NCBI GenBank assembly: GCA_050301235.1
Contig: JBNKZD010000106.1
Location: 1 to 64,000 of the forward strand
Reading direction: 5' to 3'
DNA length: 64,000 nt
DNA from: JAFGIN01 sp050301235
GTDB taxonomy: Bacteria; Fibrobacterota; Chitinivibrionia; Chitinivibrionales; Chitinispirillaceae
The position numbers and the translations under genes were made by a program. Shown here one piece after another: positions 7,980-18,200 of the stretch; position 1 is the stretch's first letter, and each line of letters opens with the position of its first letter. The notes beneath the pieces were generated by a model that saw only the letters and a list, made by a program, of their open reading frames with translations, ran no database searches and was not told the origin of the DNA.

Positions 7980-8963
7980 ATGAAATTTTTACAGATTTTG
8001 AAAAACAGTCTTCTCTTCCCACTTCAGCTCATACTTTCAGCGCCGAAAAAAAATGCTGTTGGTGGCCAGGCCATTATTGAAGGGGTCATGATGCGGGGAA
8101 AAAACAAAGTATCATGGGCAATCCGCAAGGGGCCAATGGAAGTTTTAGTTGAAGAGCAGGAGTTTCAATCTGTATGTAAAAAATATAAGTTTTTGGGCCT
8201 TCCGGTGATCCGTGGAGCAGTTAACCTGTATGAATCAATGGCAATCGGATATAAAGCACTCTCCCGCTCTGCAGACATCGCCGTCGAACTTGAAGAACAA
8301 AAGAAACAGACCACGAAAAAGGTTGAAAAAAAGACAAATAAGGCAGCCGATCAGGCATCTTCGATCTTTGGACTGGTGCTTGGACTGGTTATAAGCCTGG
8401 GCGTGTTCATGTATTTGCCTATGTGGATTCTCTCCCAGTTTGTACCCAAAGAATCTGCACTTTTATTCAATACACTGAGCGGTGTTATCAGAATTGTTTT
8501 CTTTCTTTCGTACCTTATTCTTATCAGCATGTGGAAAGATATAAGAAGAGTATTTGAATACCATGGCGCCGAACATAAGGCAATCTTCGCCTTTGAAGAT
8601 GGTAAGGAACTTACGCTAGAAAATATGCGTCCCTACACCACACTCCACCCCAGATGTGGAACGAGCTTTCTTTTCCTTGTCATATTGTGCTGCATACTTC
8701 TTTTTTCAATTGTTGATGCATTAATCATTACTTTTATTGCGCCTTATCCTAATACCTTCATGCGAATGCTTGTACATCTGGCACTGGTACCCCTTGTCAG
8801 TGGCACATCATACGAAGTATTGAAATTTTCAGACAGGTATCAAAGCTTTCCGATAGTCAGTTTTTTTATTAAACCGGGACTCTGGTTACAGAAAATTACT
8901 ACCAAAAACCCCGACGATACACAACTGGAAACTGCATCACTGGCTCTTAAGGCCGCATTGTAG
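7980..8963 (+). CDS. DUF1385 family membrane protein (YqhQ-like)
   Basis: A 327-residue integral membrane protein of the DUF1385 family. Its hallmark VGGQAIIEGVMMRGKNKVSWAI appears near residue 24. Hydrophobic segments lie at about 127-150, 165-186, 225-250 and 255-280, and the family motif EYHGAEHKAIFAFE is at about 195, with LHPRCGTSFLF after it. Members commonly sit beside prfA and prmC, as here, but their biochemical role is not established. GAGG precedes the ATG. The gene starts the run that continues through prfA, prmC and lpxK, with a 99-base gap before prfA. Confidence 0.9.
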   Translation: MKFLQILKNSLLFPLQLILSAPKKNAVGGQAIIEGVMMRGKNKVSWAIRKGPMEVLVEEQEFQSVCKKYKFLGLPVIRGAVNLYESMAIGYKALSRSADIAVELEEQKKQTTKKVEKKTNKAADQASSIFGLVLGLVISLGVFMYLPMWILSQFVPKESALLFNTLSGVIRIVFFLSYLILISMWKDIRRVFEYHGAEHKAIFAFEDGKELTLENMRPYTTLHPRCGTSFLFLVILCCILLFSIVDALIITFIAPYPNTFMRMLVHLALVPLVSGTSYEVLKFSDRYQSFPIVSFFIKPGLWLQKITTKNPDDTQLETASLALKAAL

Positions 8964-9062
8964 CAGAGTTGGCACCGCGTACAACTTAATGGGAACCACA
9001 CTGCACAATTGTTGACATAAAGATACTTCGGTTCAATTGCCACACAATAAGGAACTCAACGG

Positions 9063-10154
9063 ATGTCCGAAAATAACCAGATAATGGTCGAAAAAGTGAA
9101 AGCGCTCCTGATTCACAAAAAGGAACTTGAAGAGCTGCTGGCAGACCCGTCAGTAAGTTCGGATCCATCAAAAATGGAGAAGCTTGGCAGAGAGTACAAC
9201 AATATAAATCGGAATCTGCCGGCATATAAAAAGTTTCTTGATGTAGTTCAGGCTATTACCGGTGCTACGCAGCTTCTATCAACCGAAACAGATCAGGACA
9301 TGCTTGACATGGCCCATGAAGAGATTCGGGAAAACGAATCGATCCTTCCTGAACTCGAACAGCAGGTAAAATACCTGCTTGTTCCGCGTGATCCCAAAGA
9401 CCAGAAAAACGCTGTTGTTGAAATCCGTGCGGGAACCGGTGGTACTGAAGCCGGTATTTTTGCAGCAGATCTGTATCGGATGTATACACACTATGTCGAA
9501 AATAAAGGCTGGAAAATCGAGATCCTCAGTTCCAGTTTCGGAGATCTGGGTGCTGTTAAAGAGATCATTTTCATGGTAAATGGTGACAATGCCTATGGAA
9601 CTCTTAAATATGAGTCCGGTGTGCATCGTGTACAGCGTGTCCCGCAGACAGAAGCACAGGGACGTGTGCACACATCAGCGGCATCAGTGGCAATTTTCCC
9701 GGAAGCAGATGAATTCGAAGTTTCGATTGATCCAAACGACCTGCGAATCGATCTGTACTGTTCGAGCGGGCCAGGAGGTCAATCGGTAAATACTACCTAT
9801 TCAGCAGTTCGTATCGTTCATATTCCTACCGGCATTACAGTAACCTGTCAGGATGAAAAGTCACAGCATAAAAATAAGGCAAAAGCACTCAAAGTGTTGC
9901 AGACGCGCCTTTACGAGCAAAAACTTGCTGAAGTGGAAGCCGAGGAGTCCGCTGCGCGAAAAAGTATGGTCAGCACCGGTGACCGAAGCGCCAAAATCCG
10001 AACCTATAATTTTCCGCAAAACCGTATTACCGACCACCGTATCAACCTGACTCTTTACAATTTGGAAGGTGTGATCAATGGCGACCTGGATCAGCTTATC
10101 GATGCTCTTTCTATTGCGGATCTTGATGAGCAGATGAAAAACACAAGCGTCTGA
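9063..10154 (+). CDS. prfA: Peptide chain release factor 1
   Basis: A 363-residue class I release factor that reads UAA and UAG and triggers peptide release. The universal GGQ is at residues 238-240 in the context SSGPGGQSVNTT. The region before it (VEIRAGTGGTEAGIFAADLY and HRVQRVPQTEAQGRVHTS) matches domain 2, and the C-terminal NFPQNRITDHRINLTLYNLE is diagnostic of RF1. Full length. It is followed 19 bases later by prmC, the methyltransferase that modifies this GGQ glutamine, a conserved and functionally meaningful pairing. Confidence 0.98.
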   Translation: MSENNQIMVEKVKALLIHKKELEELLADPSVSSDPSKMEKLGREYNNINRNLPAYKKFLDVVQAITGATQLLSTETDQDMLDMAHEEIRENESILPELEQQVKYLLVPRDPKDQKNAVVEIRAGTGGTEAGIFAADLYRMYTHYVENKGWKIEILSSSFGDLGAVKEIIFMVNGDNAYGTLKYESGVHRVQRVPQTEAQGRVHTSAASVAIFPEADEFEVSIDPNDLRIDLYCSSGPGGQSVNTTYSAVRIVHIPTGITVTCQDEKSQHKNKAKALKVLQTRLYEQKLAEVEAEESAARKSMVSTGDRSAKIRTYNFPQNRITDHRINLTLYNLEGVINGDLDQLIDALSIADLDEQMKNTSV

Positions 10155-10173
10155 TTGCACTAAAGGCAGCCAT

Positions 10174-11028
10174 ATGCCAGAAAAGACGGTACTGATGACA
10201 ATCGGTGAAGCACTTGTCCATATCCGCGATGCTCTGGCACCATTAAACGGGGAATTTGCTCTCCCGCAGGCAGAAGAAATACTTATCTCATTGACCAGCC
10301 TGGACCGGACGCATCTTTACATTTCAAAAGATGTCAATCTCTCCGAAATTACCGTTGATACGATCGATGCAATCATTTCCCGTCGGAAAAACAACGAACC
10401 ACTCGCATATATTCTTGGGTCCGTATATTTCTACGACCGGGAATTCATTGTTTCCCCTTCAGTACTGATCCCACGCCCTGATACTGAAACACTTATCGAA
10501 AATATTCTTAAGCAGCAACCGCCAACACCACAACGGTTTCTCGACATAGGAACCGGTTCAGGAATCATCGCATCTATTTTGACTGAACATCGTCCCTGGA
10601 AAGGTATCGCTCTGGATATCAGTATCGATGCTCTGCGAATTGCAAAGCGTAACCGACGATCAACATTTGATCTTGTCTGCTCCGATATTTTCTCATCTTT
10701 AAAACCGCAACATCAATTTGATTTCATTGTCTCTAATCCTCCGTATATTGATAAAGCGTCAATGAGCAATCTTGATAACGATGTCAAGGACCATGAACCC
10801 CATCTCGCACTTTTCGGTGGTGATGACGGGTTATTTTTTTACCGTCAACTTGCTTATCAGGCGGCGGACTACATAAAAAGGGAAGGCTTTATCTATTGTG
10901 AAATTGGTTATAATCAATTAGAAGCCTGCCGCACTATTTTTTCAACACACCACTGGCGGGACATTTCCATCACATACGATCTTAGCCGTCATCCTCGTGT
11001 GTTGTCTGCAAGAGTACCAGGAGCATGA
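10174..11028 (+). CDS. prmC: Release factor glutamine methyltransferase
   Basis: A 284-residue protein that N5-methylates the glutamine of the GGQ motif in release factors using S-adenosylmethionine. The N-terminal helical substrate domain is followed by IPRPDTETL, the SAM-binding LDIGTGSGIIA and the catalytic NPPY in VSNPPYID. Length and motif spacing are normal. It lies just after prfA, its substrate gene, and its TGA overlaps the lpxK start by four bases (ATGA at 11025), so the two are probably translationally coupled. Confidence 0.97.
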   Translation: MPEKTVLMTIGEALVHIRDALAPLNGEFALPQAEEILISLTSLDRTHLYISKDVNLSEITVDTIDAIISRRKNNEPLAYILGSVYFYDREFIVSPSVLIPRPDTETLIENILKQQPPTPQRFLDIGTGSGIIASILTEHRPWKGIALDISIDALRIAKRNRRSTFDLVCSDIFSSLKPQHQFDFIVSNPPYIDKASMSNLDNDVKDHEPHLALFGGDDGLFFYRQLAYQAADYIKREGFIYCEIGYNQLEACRTIFSTHHWRDISITYDLSRHPRVLSARVPGA

Positions 11029-12074
11029 GAATGTCACATAATAGTGATAGCCCCCTACCCACATTTTTAGCCCGTTCGCCTGTAGCTCCACTGCTTTCCG
11101 GACTTTACGGAGCAGGTGTGAGTTTCAGGAACCGATGGTTCGACAGTATCGCATCAGCGAGTAAAAAAGTCAATCGTCCAGTAATAAGTATCGGAGGTAT
11201 ACGCGCTGGTGGTACTGGAAAAACACCAGCCACAATACTTGTAGCATCACTTCTCCGCCAGCTTAATTACACACCGGCAATACTTTCACGGGGGTACCGC
11301 CGGACATCTACGTCACTTAAAATTGTCGAACCACATGAAAACGTGGACTGGAAAGAAATCGGTGATGAACCATCAATGATACACAATACGCAGCCGGAGT
11401 GCTGGATGTGCATTTATCATGATCGGATTACTGCTGCAATTGAACTGGAAAAAAAGATTCCGCAGAGGGCGGTATTTCTGCTTGATGATGGTTTTCAGCA
11501 CCGAAAAATTCGCAGGGATCTCGACATCGTCTGTCTTCATGAACACACCCTTGATGATATGCTGATTCCTCGTGGTTTTCTTCGTGAGCCGTTGAATGCA
11601 CTTAAAAGGGCGCATGTGGCATTTTTAATTGGGTCACCTGAAAAAAATGTAGCGCTAAAGACAGCACTCGAAAAAAAGTACTCCAATTTGGAAATTTTTG
11701 AGTTATTATACAAACCACAGGGGTTTGTTCACACACAAAGTAAAACATTGCAGAGCGAACTTCCTTTTTCTACAGCAGTGGCGCTCAGTGGTATTGCACG
11801 CCCGGAGCGATTTTTTGAGACATTAAGACAGAAAGGTCTAAATCTCCATAAAGAGCTGGTTTTTCCGGATCATTATCAATTCAGGAAGGATGAATTTTCT
11901 CGTATCCAGAAATTATATTCACATGAATTGATAACGACTGAAAAAGATGCAATACGTATTTTGGACAACAACGTTGCGCCGAAAGCAGATTTCTGGTATC
12001 TTAAAATGAGTTTATGTTTTAACTCTGATGATTCATTAAACCGTTTTAATAAACTTTTGAAAGATAAATTTTAA
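11025..12074 (+). CDS. lpxK: Tetraacyldisaccharide 4'-kinase
   Basis: A 349-residue inner-membrane kinase that phosphorylates the 4' position of the lipid A precursor. The P-loop is in GGIRAGGTGKTPATILVASL, and LSRGYRR plus FLLDDGFQHRKIRRDLDIV are the other family signatures (Walker B-like DDGFQH). It begins with an amphipathic N-terminal segment, LARSPVAPLLSGLYGAG, that anchors it to the membrane. This is direct evidence for an outer membrane with lipid A. It overlaps prmC by four bases and ends 23 bases before the first SH3 gene. Confidence 0.95.
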   Translation: MRMSHNSDSPLPTFLARSPVAPLLSGLYGAGVSFRNRWFDSIASASKKVNRPVISIGGIRAGGTGKTPATILVASLLRQLNYTPAILSRGYRRTSTSLKIVEPHENVDWKEIGDEPSMIHNTQPECWMCIYHDRITAAIELEKKIPQRAVFLLDDGFQHRKIRRDLDIVCLHEHTLDDMLIPRGFLREPLNALKRAHVAFLIGSPEKNVALKTALEKKYSNLEIFELLYKPQGFVHTQSKTLQSELPFSTAVALSGIARPERFFETLRQKGLNLHKELVFPDHYQFRKDEFSRIQKLYSHELITTEKDAIRILDNNVAPKADFWYLKMSLCFNSDDSLNRFNKLLKDKF

Positions 12075-12097
12075 TACTTCTTCCAAGGAGGAACATC

Positions 12098-12478
12098 GTG
12101 CGGTCTCTTTCATTATCTTTACTGTTCTGTCTCATTTCACTATTCGTCTTTCAGTCATCCGCAAGGGCTGAAGGTTCCAAATGGGTGGAAATAAAAGTTG
12201 CATTTGCAAACATATACAAACAACTCGACCCGGAATCAGAAATTATCAAACAGGCCAAAAAAGGTGATCATCTTGAGTTGGTGTATGATGGAACTTCATG
12301 GTATCAGGTAAAAGTCGGGAATGCTACAGGATGGGTCGAAAGAAGATCCGGTGACATTGTGAACCGAAATACTCAAAGCCCTGTTGCTGCTATTGTTATT
12401 ATTCTTCTGATCATTGGTGGAACCACTGGTGGTATCGTTTATTTCAATAAAAATAAGCCACAGCGAGACGAAGTATAA
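12098..12478 (+). CDS. Small exported SH3-domain membrane protein
   Basis: A 126-residue protein: signal peptide (about 1-24, ending SARA), one bacterial SH3 domain (about 28-80, with IYKQLDPESEIIKQAKKGDH and the end GWVERRSGDIV) and one C-terminal membrane segment (about 90-112), then a short charged tail. The SH3 domain is thus outside the inner membrane. Such domains often bind peptidoglycan or peptides (family knowledge). The start is GTG at 12098 after AAGGAGGA. The downstream gene contains the same SH3 type twice plus a membrane segment, so this looks like a shortened paralogue. Confidence 0.75.
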   Translation: MRSLSLSLLFCLISLFVFQSSARAEGSKWVEIKVAFANIYKQLDPESEIIKQAKKGDHLELVYDGTSWYQVKVGNATGWVERRSGDIVNRNTQSPVAAIVIILLIIGGTTGGIVYFNKNKPQRDEV

Positions 12479-12482
12479 ATTT

Positions 12483-14111
12483 ATGTCTAGATTCAGTTCA
12501 CAATTCTTCAAGTTGTGGATCTGTCTGTTTAGTATCTCTGTTCTAACTGGTGCTCAAAATCAATCAGAAGTTGAAGTCGTTGATTTTTTTGCAAAAGTAT
12601 ACCTTGCCCCCAACGAAAAATCAAAATTCGTTGGATTAGCACAAAAAGGTGAACGGTATGCGGTTATTGAACAGCACGATACATGGGTCAGAATCCGTTT
12701 TAAAAATGCGAATGGATGGGTTTACAGTTCCCAGATAGGTCCGGTTGGAAGTGTCGCAGCTGCTGCTGAAAAAGCGACCAGGGATTCCATCGCAAATGCT
12801 GAAGCTGCATCCAGAATTAGAACTGATTCCTTAGAAAAACAATCTGCAGAAAAACAATCTACAGCCGCAACAAACGAGCAATATGTTTCTGAAAGTGAAC
12901 ACAGTAGCAGCTCAAAAAGTAGCAGATCCGAACAAACTGTCGAGTCTGTTTCTCAGGAATCAAAACCGGAAAATAAACCGCGAAACTGGTTTTCAAAGAA
13001 ATCATTACCCCAATTACCTTCTATTAATCAGGATCTTAACGATACTACGGTCCTCTTTTTCCAGGTTACCTTTGGCCCCGCCCGTGTATTGAGCTATCTT
13101 GACCCGGAAGCTCCGATTCTTGGTATGGCAAAAAAAGGTGATAAACTACCTTTGATCGGAGAGGGTGATTCCTGGTGTAAAATCATGTTTAATGATACCA
13201 TTGGCTGGATCGAACACCGCTATGGAAAAGTGGTTGAGGACACAGATACATTTGATATCCAGGCGTATATCCCACTGTTTATCATTTTAGGTATTATTGT
13301 TTTTACTGCAATCCTGTTTTTAATTTTTAAGAATAGAGCTAAAAAAAGCATTACCGTATCGACGAATGTGAAAAAATCGGGACTTATCATTGCAAAGTCA
13401 GATAAAGAGATTCAGTACACATTAACCGATTCAGTTGTTTCCCTTGAACGATGTTTTATTGAGATAGGTTTTACAATAACAACCGCAAGGGAAAACCAAT
13501 CGATCAGAGCAGCACTCTCACAAAGTGCCCCGGATGTGGTTCTTGTTGATTGGAAATTTGATCGAAATATTCTTACATCGCTCGAACGGTTATTTGCAAC
13601 ATTACCTGGATCTGAAAAAGCATTATTTATCATATACAACGTTCCGGATCCCGCATCAATGCGACCGAGCAGAATACTGCCTAATATGACCTATCTTGGC
13701 ACGGCATTCTCTGACAGGGATATTTTCAAAATCGTTACGCCGATTATCATTAGTGAAACAAACAAAAATATGCAGAAGAGTGTGCAGTCATCAGCTCTTG
13801 AGGGAGAAATTGGTGAGGGAAATCTGCTTGAAGTACTTCAATTTATTGAAATTGGTCGAAAAAGCGGATGTCTTCTGGTCGAGACTGACCGCCCCTTTGG
13901 ATTGATTTATTTCACTGATGGTCGCATTGTTTATGCAGCAACAGCTCAAAGAATTATGGGCAAGGATGCAATATTCAGCGTATTAGATCTAAAATCGGGT
14001 AAATTCCGTTTTGTAACCAATAAACGCCCTAAAGTAACTAATATTAACCTCTCTACCTTAGAAGTATTGATGGAGTGGACCAAGGCTGTTGATGAAGCTA
14101 ATGGGAATTGA
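12483..14111 (+). CDS. SH3-SH3-membrane-receiver-like-DUF4388 fusion protein
   Basis: A 542-residue protein. Order: signal peptide (1-24), SH3 domain (about 28-85, ending NGWVYSS), a linker rich in Ser, Glu and Ala (90-180), a second SH3 domain (about 190-255, ending GWIEHRYGKVV), a membrane segment (about 263-285), a response-regulator-like domain (about 298-410) and a DUF4388 domain (about 437-542, LEGEIGEGNLLEVLQFIEIG then GCLLV and GRIVYA). The receiver part keeps the strand with its phosphoacceptor-position Asp (VVLVDWKF) but I cannot confirm the acidic pocket. The layout predicts sensing outside and an output inside the cell. The ATG at 12483 follows the previous stop by four bases; an earlier in-frame start at 12414 would lie inside that gene and lacks a signal peptide. 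Confidence 0.75.
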   Translation: MSRFSSQFFKLWICLFSISVLTGAQNQSEVEVVDFFAKVYLAPNEKSKFVGLAQKGERYAVIEQHDTWVRIRFKNANGWVYSSQIGPVGSVAAAAEKATRDSIANAEAASRIRTDSLEKQSAEKQSTAATNEQYVSESEHSSSSKSSRSEQTVESVSQESKPENKPRNWFSKKSLPQLPSINQDLNDTTVLFFQVTFGPARVLSYLDPEAPILGMAKKGDKLPLIGEGDSWCKIMFNDTIGWIEHRYGKVVEDTDTFDIQAYIPLFIILGIIVFTAILFLIFKNRAKKSITVSTNVKKSGLIIAKSDKEIQYTLTDSVVSLERCFIEIGFTITTARENQSIRAALSQSAPDVVLVDWKFDRNILTSLERLFATLPGSEKALFIIYNVPDPASMRPSRILPNMTYLGTAFSDRDIFKIVTPIIISETNKNMQKSVQSSALEGEIGEGNLLEVLQFIEIGRKSGCLLVETDRPFGLIYFTDGRIVYAATAQRIMGKDAIFSVLDLKSGKFRFVTNKRPKVTNINLSTLEVLMEWTKAVDEANGN

Positions 14112-14511
14112 CTATGGCCGCAGACGTATTGGAATAGCAGTATCCGATAGTGATGGCTATAGTATCCGGGGTTTGACAACAATCGATCGGAAAAAGAATC
14201 CTGATACCATCTCAGCAATTCTCTCTATCATTAAAAACGAAGCACCCAATAAGCTGATTTTTGGTCTCCCCCTTGACATCGATAATGCAGATACTGTAAT
14301 GTCAAAGGAGATACGGACCTTTGCAGCCAGACTATCAACCGAATCTGCTGTCCCGGTTGAATTTATTGATGAAAGTTTTTCATCAATAAATGCCGGAAAA
14401 CTACTTATGCATCGGAAAAAAAAGGTTCGGCGTGATAAATCCACTGTTGATAGAGTGGCTGCATGTTTAATCCTTGAACGCTACAGGGAGGAACAGGGGT
14501 GTACCTTTTAA
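14092..14511 (+). CDS. ruvX: Holliday junction resolvase-like protein RuvX/YqgF
   Basis: A 139-residue RNase H-fold nuclease implicated in pre-16S rRNA 5' end processing and earlier annotated as a Holliday junction resolvase. It opens MKLMGIDYGRRRIGIAVSD with the first catalytic Asp, contains FGLPL and FIDESFSS with the catalytic Glu, and ends with DRVAACLILERY carrying the last Asp. The start is one of TTG 14089, ATG 14092 or ATG 14101, all inside the end of the preceding gene (stop 14111); 14092 best matches family N-termini. The overlap suggests coupling to the SH3 fusion gene, and the next gene starts inside ruvX. Confidence 0.93.
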   Translation: MKLMGIDYGRRRIGIAVSDSDGYSIRGLTTIDRKKNPDTISAILSIIKNEAPNKLIFGLPLDIDNADTVMSKEIRTFAARLSTESAVPVEFIDESFSSINAGKLLMHRKKKVRRDKSTVDRVAACLILERYREEQGCTF

Positions 14512-15209
14512 AATTTACACCTGTTTTCATCGTTCTATGCATGCTGCACTGTGTACCTCACCAATCCCGTTATTTTGAAAAAATCGCTGCTCCATCATTG
14601 GCTCCTCTTACATTAGCTCCCTGGCGTGACCCGTTTAACAATGTAATTGAAGCGGTTTTTATGCAATGGGAGCCTGGTTTGAATGATGAAAAAAACATCC
14701 AGTACTACACGTTGTTGCGAAAACTTCCATCAGATTCCATCTACGATGTTTTTTCGCTTTCACAAAGAATTCCATCAGAAGTAACTGCTTTTTATGACCC
14801 GATCGATCTCGATATTTTCCCCATTGAGGGATTTGACACCTTATGTTACCGGATTTACGCTGTGGATATCTACGGAAGACCTGGAGACACCTCTGAATCA
14901 CAGGTGCTGCTTTTAGCTCCACAGCCACAGATGAAAAATGTTAACTGGATGGATGGTTGCATTCAATGGGAATCCTGGATCCGAGGTGGACAGGTTTCAT
15001 ACGGAGAGTTCTGGATTGACTCATCGAAATGCAGATGGTCAAGTAAACCTTCAGAATCATTCCCAAGAACCGATGAACCGGCGTTATTTACTTCATGCAA
15101 ACCGGATTCATGTGAACTGCTTAGAGATCGATTTTTCTATTACGCACTTTTTGTTGATGTTGTTGATGCCCATTCCATCAGGGTCGGCAAAATTCAGAAC
15201 GGGAACTGA
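14499..15209 (+). CDS. Putative lipoprotein with fibronectin-like fold
   Basis: A 236-residue protein that starts at GTG 14499 (GGGAGG upstream) and overlaps the end of ruvX by 13 bases. The N-terminus is a short signal sequence ending in MLHC, a plausible though not classic lipobox (Cys 18). The body reads as beta strands (IQYYTLLRKLPSDSIYDVF, DTLCYRIYAVDIYGRPGDTS), the typical look of a fibronectin type III-like domain, with several further cysteines late in the protein. I do not recognise a specific family. It is separated from the giant C25 protease gene by two bases, so an accessory role at the envelope for that protein is a reasonable guess only. Confidence 0.65.
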   Translation: MYLLKFTPVFIVLCMLHCVPHQSRYFEKIAAPSLAPLTLAPWRDPFNNVIEAVFMQWEPGLNDEKNIQYYTLLRKLPSDSIYDVFSLSQRIPSEVTAFYDPIDLDIFPIEGFDTLCYRIYAVDIYGRPGDTSESQVLLLAPQPQMKNVNWMDGCIQWESWIRGGQVSYGEFWIDSSKCRWSSKPSESFPRTDEPALFTSCKPDSCELLRDRFFYYALFVDVVDAHSIRVGKIQNGN

Positions 15210-15211
15210 TC

Positions 15212-18200
15212 ATGAAGTATATTTTTCATATGACTTCAGATCAAAAGTATCCTGGATTATTCCTGTTCTTACTGATTTTTCTTTCTGGAATATCATCGTA
15301 TGCTCAAAGTGTAACATTTAAGAACGGTATCATATCAAACAATACACTCAAACTTGAATTTACTTTCACTCCTGCATCTTTATCAGATTCACTTCATACT
15401 GTTTCAATTTCATCAATTCCACAGGCAGCTGTCATTCCCCGTATCATTATTGATTCTATTAATTCGATCCAGGCATCATGCATTAAAAAGAACAGCGGTT
15501 TTTATGGGAACGATTTTATTGATAATGTAAACATCATTTTTCGAGGATTCACACCAGGGCAAAGTTACACCGGAAAATGTCAGATTCTATTTCAACATGC
15601 TTCATTAAAAGATAATGAGAATGTTCGTATCAGAAACAACATGATCTCTTTTACGATCAGCAGTCTGTCACTTGGGAAAAAAAGTGTTCAAATCCCACCT
15701 CTTTTCACCCCACCCTCTGACGAGTGTCTCAGTATAAGAGTCCGGAATGATGGCATTTACAAATTGACTGGAAAGGAAATGAGAGATGCCGGCGTTCCGA
15801 TTAAAAGTATTCCAATTAAAAACTACCGGCTATTCTTCAGAAACAAAGAAGTTCCTATTTACATATCGGATGGTGCGACCCGTTATCTTACCGATAATGA
15901 CTACCTGCTATTCTATGGACAGAAATTGTATGGAACAGTTCATTACTATGAACAATTTTCTAATACATCCATTTACAGACTGTTCTGGGGATCTTTACCG
16001 GGCTTGCGGGTGGCCAGCGTTTCCGGTGACCGAAGAAAAGATCCTACGTTATATTCAAGCGGGAAAACACTTAAATCAGACGTTATCATTGATACGTTAC
16101 ACATTGAAGAGGACGATGCTATCCGATGGCTTGGTAATATTACCGACATTCCAACCGAAGAGATTACCAGCGCAGCAGAAGCAAACGACAGTATTGACAA
16201 CTGGTATTGGGGAATGTTCGGTGAAAAAGACCTTACGTCTTTCCCATTCACCATACCCTCACCATCACAGAATGGTACTGCCCGGATGCGGATCGGTTTG
16301 ATGGGTTTGACCAGTATCGACTCTGTAATTACCGATCACCGGTTTGATTGTTTTATTAATGGAAATCCAGCTGGTGATCATCAGCTTATCAGCTGGGATG
16401 GCCAGCGGAGTATGGTATTTACGACCGATTCATTTCCATCATCCTTTTTACTACATGGAAAAAATGAGATCAGCTTTGTAGCTAAAAACACTACAATTCC
16501 CGATCGTGTCGCTCTTAACTGGATTGAATTTTATTATCCTTATACATTCAATGCATATGGCGGTGAAGCTCGATTCAGAAGCAGTAAAAAGTTCGATTGC
16601 AAACTTGTCGAATATGAAGTCAATGGTTTCACGAGTAAAGACATTGAGCTCTGGGACACTGATCGGGGCAGGTTTTTTGTCAATACCATTATCAGTGAAG
16701 GCAGCGGTAAAAATCGTGGGAGCTATTCACTTGTATTTCAGGATAGTGTGTGTAATTCATCCCACTATTTTGCACAGGAAGTCAGGAACCGGAAAACACC
16801 TGAAATTCAACTCGATACACTTCAATTCGATATAGCTGCACTGAAAGATGCTGATTATATAGCCATCGCACCAGACTCTTTCCGGCTCACGCTCAAATCA
16901 TTACTTGACCTGCACAGCAAACGTAATCTCAAGACGGCATTCGTTGATATCAAAACCATTTACCACTTTTTTTCGTATGGTATTCATGACCCGGATGCAA
17001 TCAGAACCTTTATTCAATACAGCTTCCAGAATAACCCGGATCATCCGCCAGTGTATATACTGCTTGCGGGCGACACCAGCCATGATCTGGACAAAAGCAA
17101 TAACAATCTCAACCTTGTCCCCGTCCACCTTTCACGTATTCCGGGATGGGGACCTGCAGCTGATGACGGGTATTATGCGACAGTAAATGGGAACGATCAA
17201 TTTCCCGATCTCTGTATCGGGAGATTTCCCGCGCGAAACCGCACGGAGTTAAAATGTATCGTTGACAAGACCTGTTTATACATCCGTACGCCGCAGCGCG
17301 GCTACTGGAAAGACAACATTCTGCTTCTGGGAGGCGGTGAATCCGATTTTTCCACGTTTAACGACCAGGCATCATCCGAGGTGATCGGACCATCGATGAA
17401 TATTGTCCGAATGGATGCTGAGCCATCATCACGCTATTACAAAGATGCATCACTCGCACCGGGAATGATTGCAGATATAATTAACAGCGGAGTATTTTTT
17501 GTTAATTTTAACGGTCATGGTGGTGGTAATATCTGGTCGGATAATAATTTCTTTGGATATAAGGACCTTTCCAGACTGCTTAACAGTTCAGGCAGCAGAG
17601 GTGGCCGTTTACCAATAGTGTTCAGTTTTACCTGCCTTACCGGTTTTTTTGAAAGTGTCTATTACCGGTCCCTTGGTGAAGAGTTTCTTCGAAACAGTCC
17701 CAGTGGTGCTATCTCGTTTTATGGAGCCAGCGCATACACATCAAAAAACGGGAATGTAATAATGAATAAAATGATGCTGGAAAATGCCACCAACCGTTCA
17801 TTTACAACTGTCGGTGAATTGATACGACATTGTGAAATGAATCTGCTTGCCAGCTATGATGCACAATACCTTTCACTTGTCAGACAATACAATCTGCTTG
17901 GAGACCCTGCTCTGCCACTTCTCTATCCGGACACATCGCTCAAACTCACACTTAATAAGAATATGATTGAAGGAAATGACAGTATTGTTGTTTCTGGTAC
18001 ATCACCTTCCATAAAAAAAGGTAATGTTCGTGTACTTTTAACTTCAGAGGGACAGGAGTGGCTTTCTCGGTTTTCTACAACACAGGATGGATTATTTACC
18101 GAACAATTCAACCTCAAAGCCGGGTCCCATAGTATCGATGGTGTTGCGCGGGCATATCTTTGGAATGACTCAATGGAATCAAGTGCTTTCGCCCGATTTT

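Noticed and set aside
12414..12482. Start of the SH3 fusion gene at 12414
   Set aside because: It would lie within the preceding gene and add residues without a signal sequence; ATG 12483 begins a clear signal peptide.
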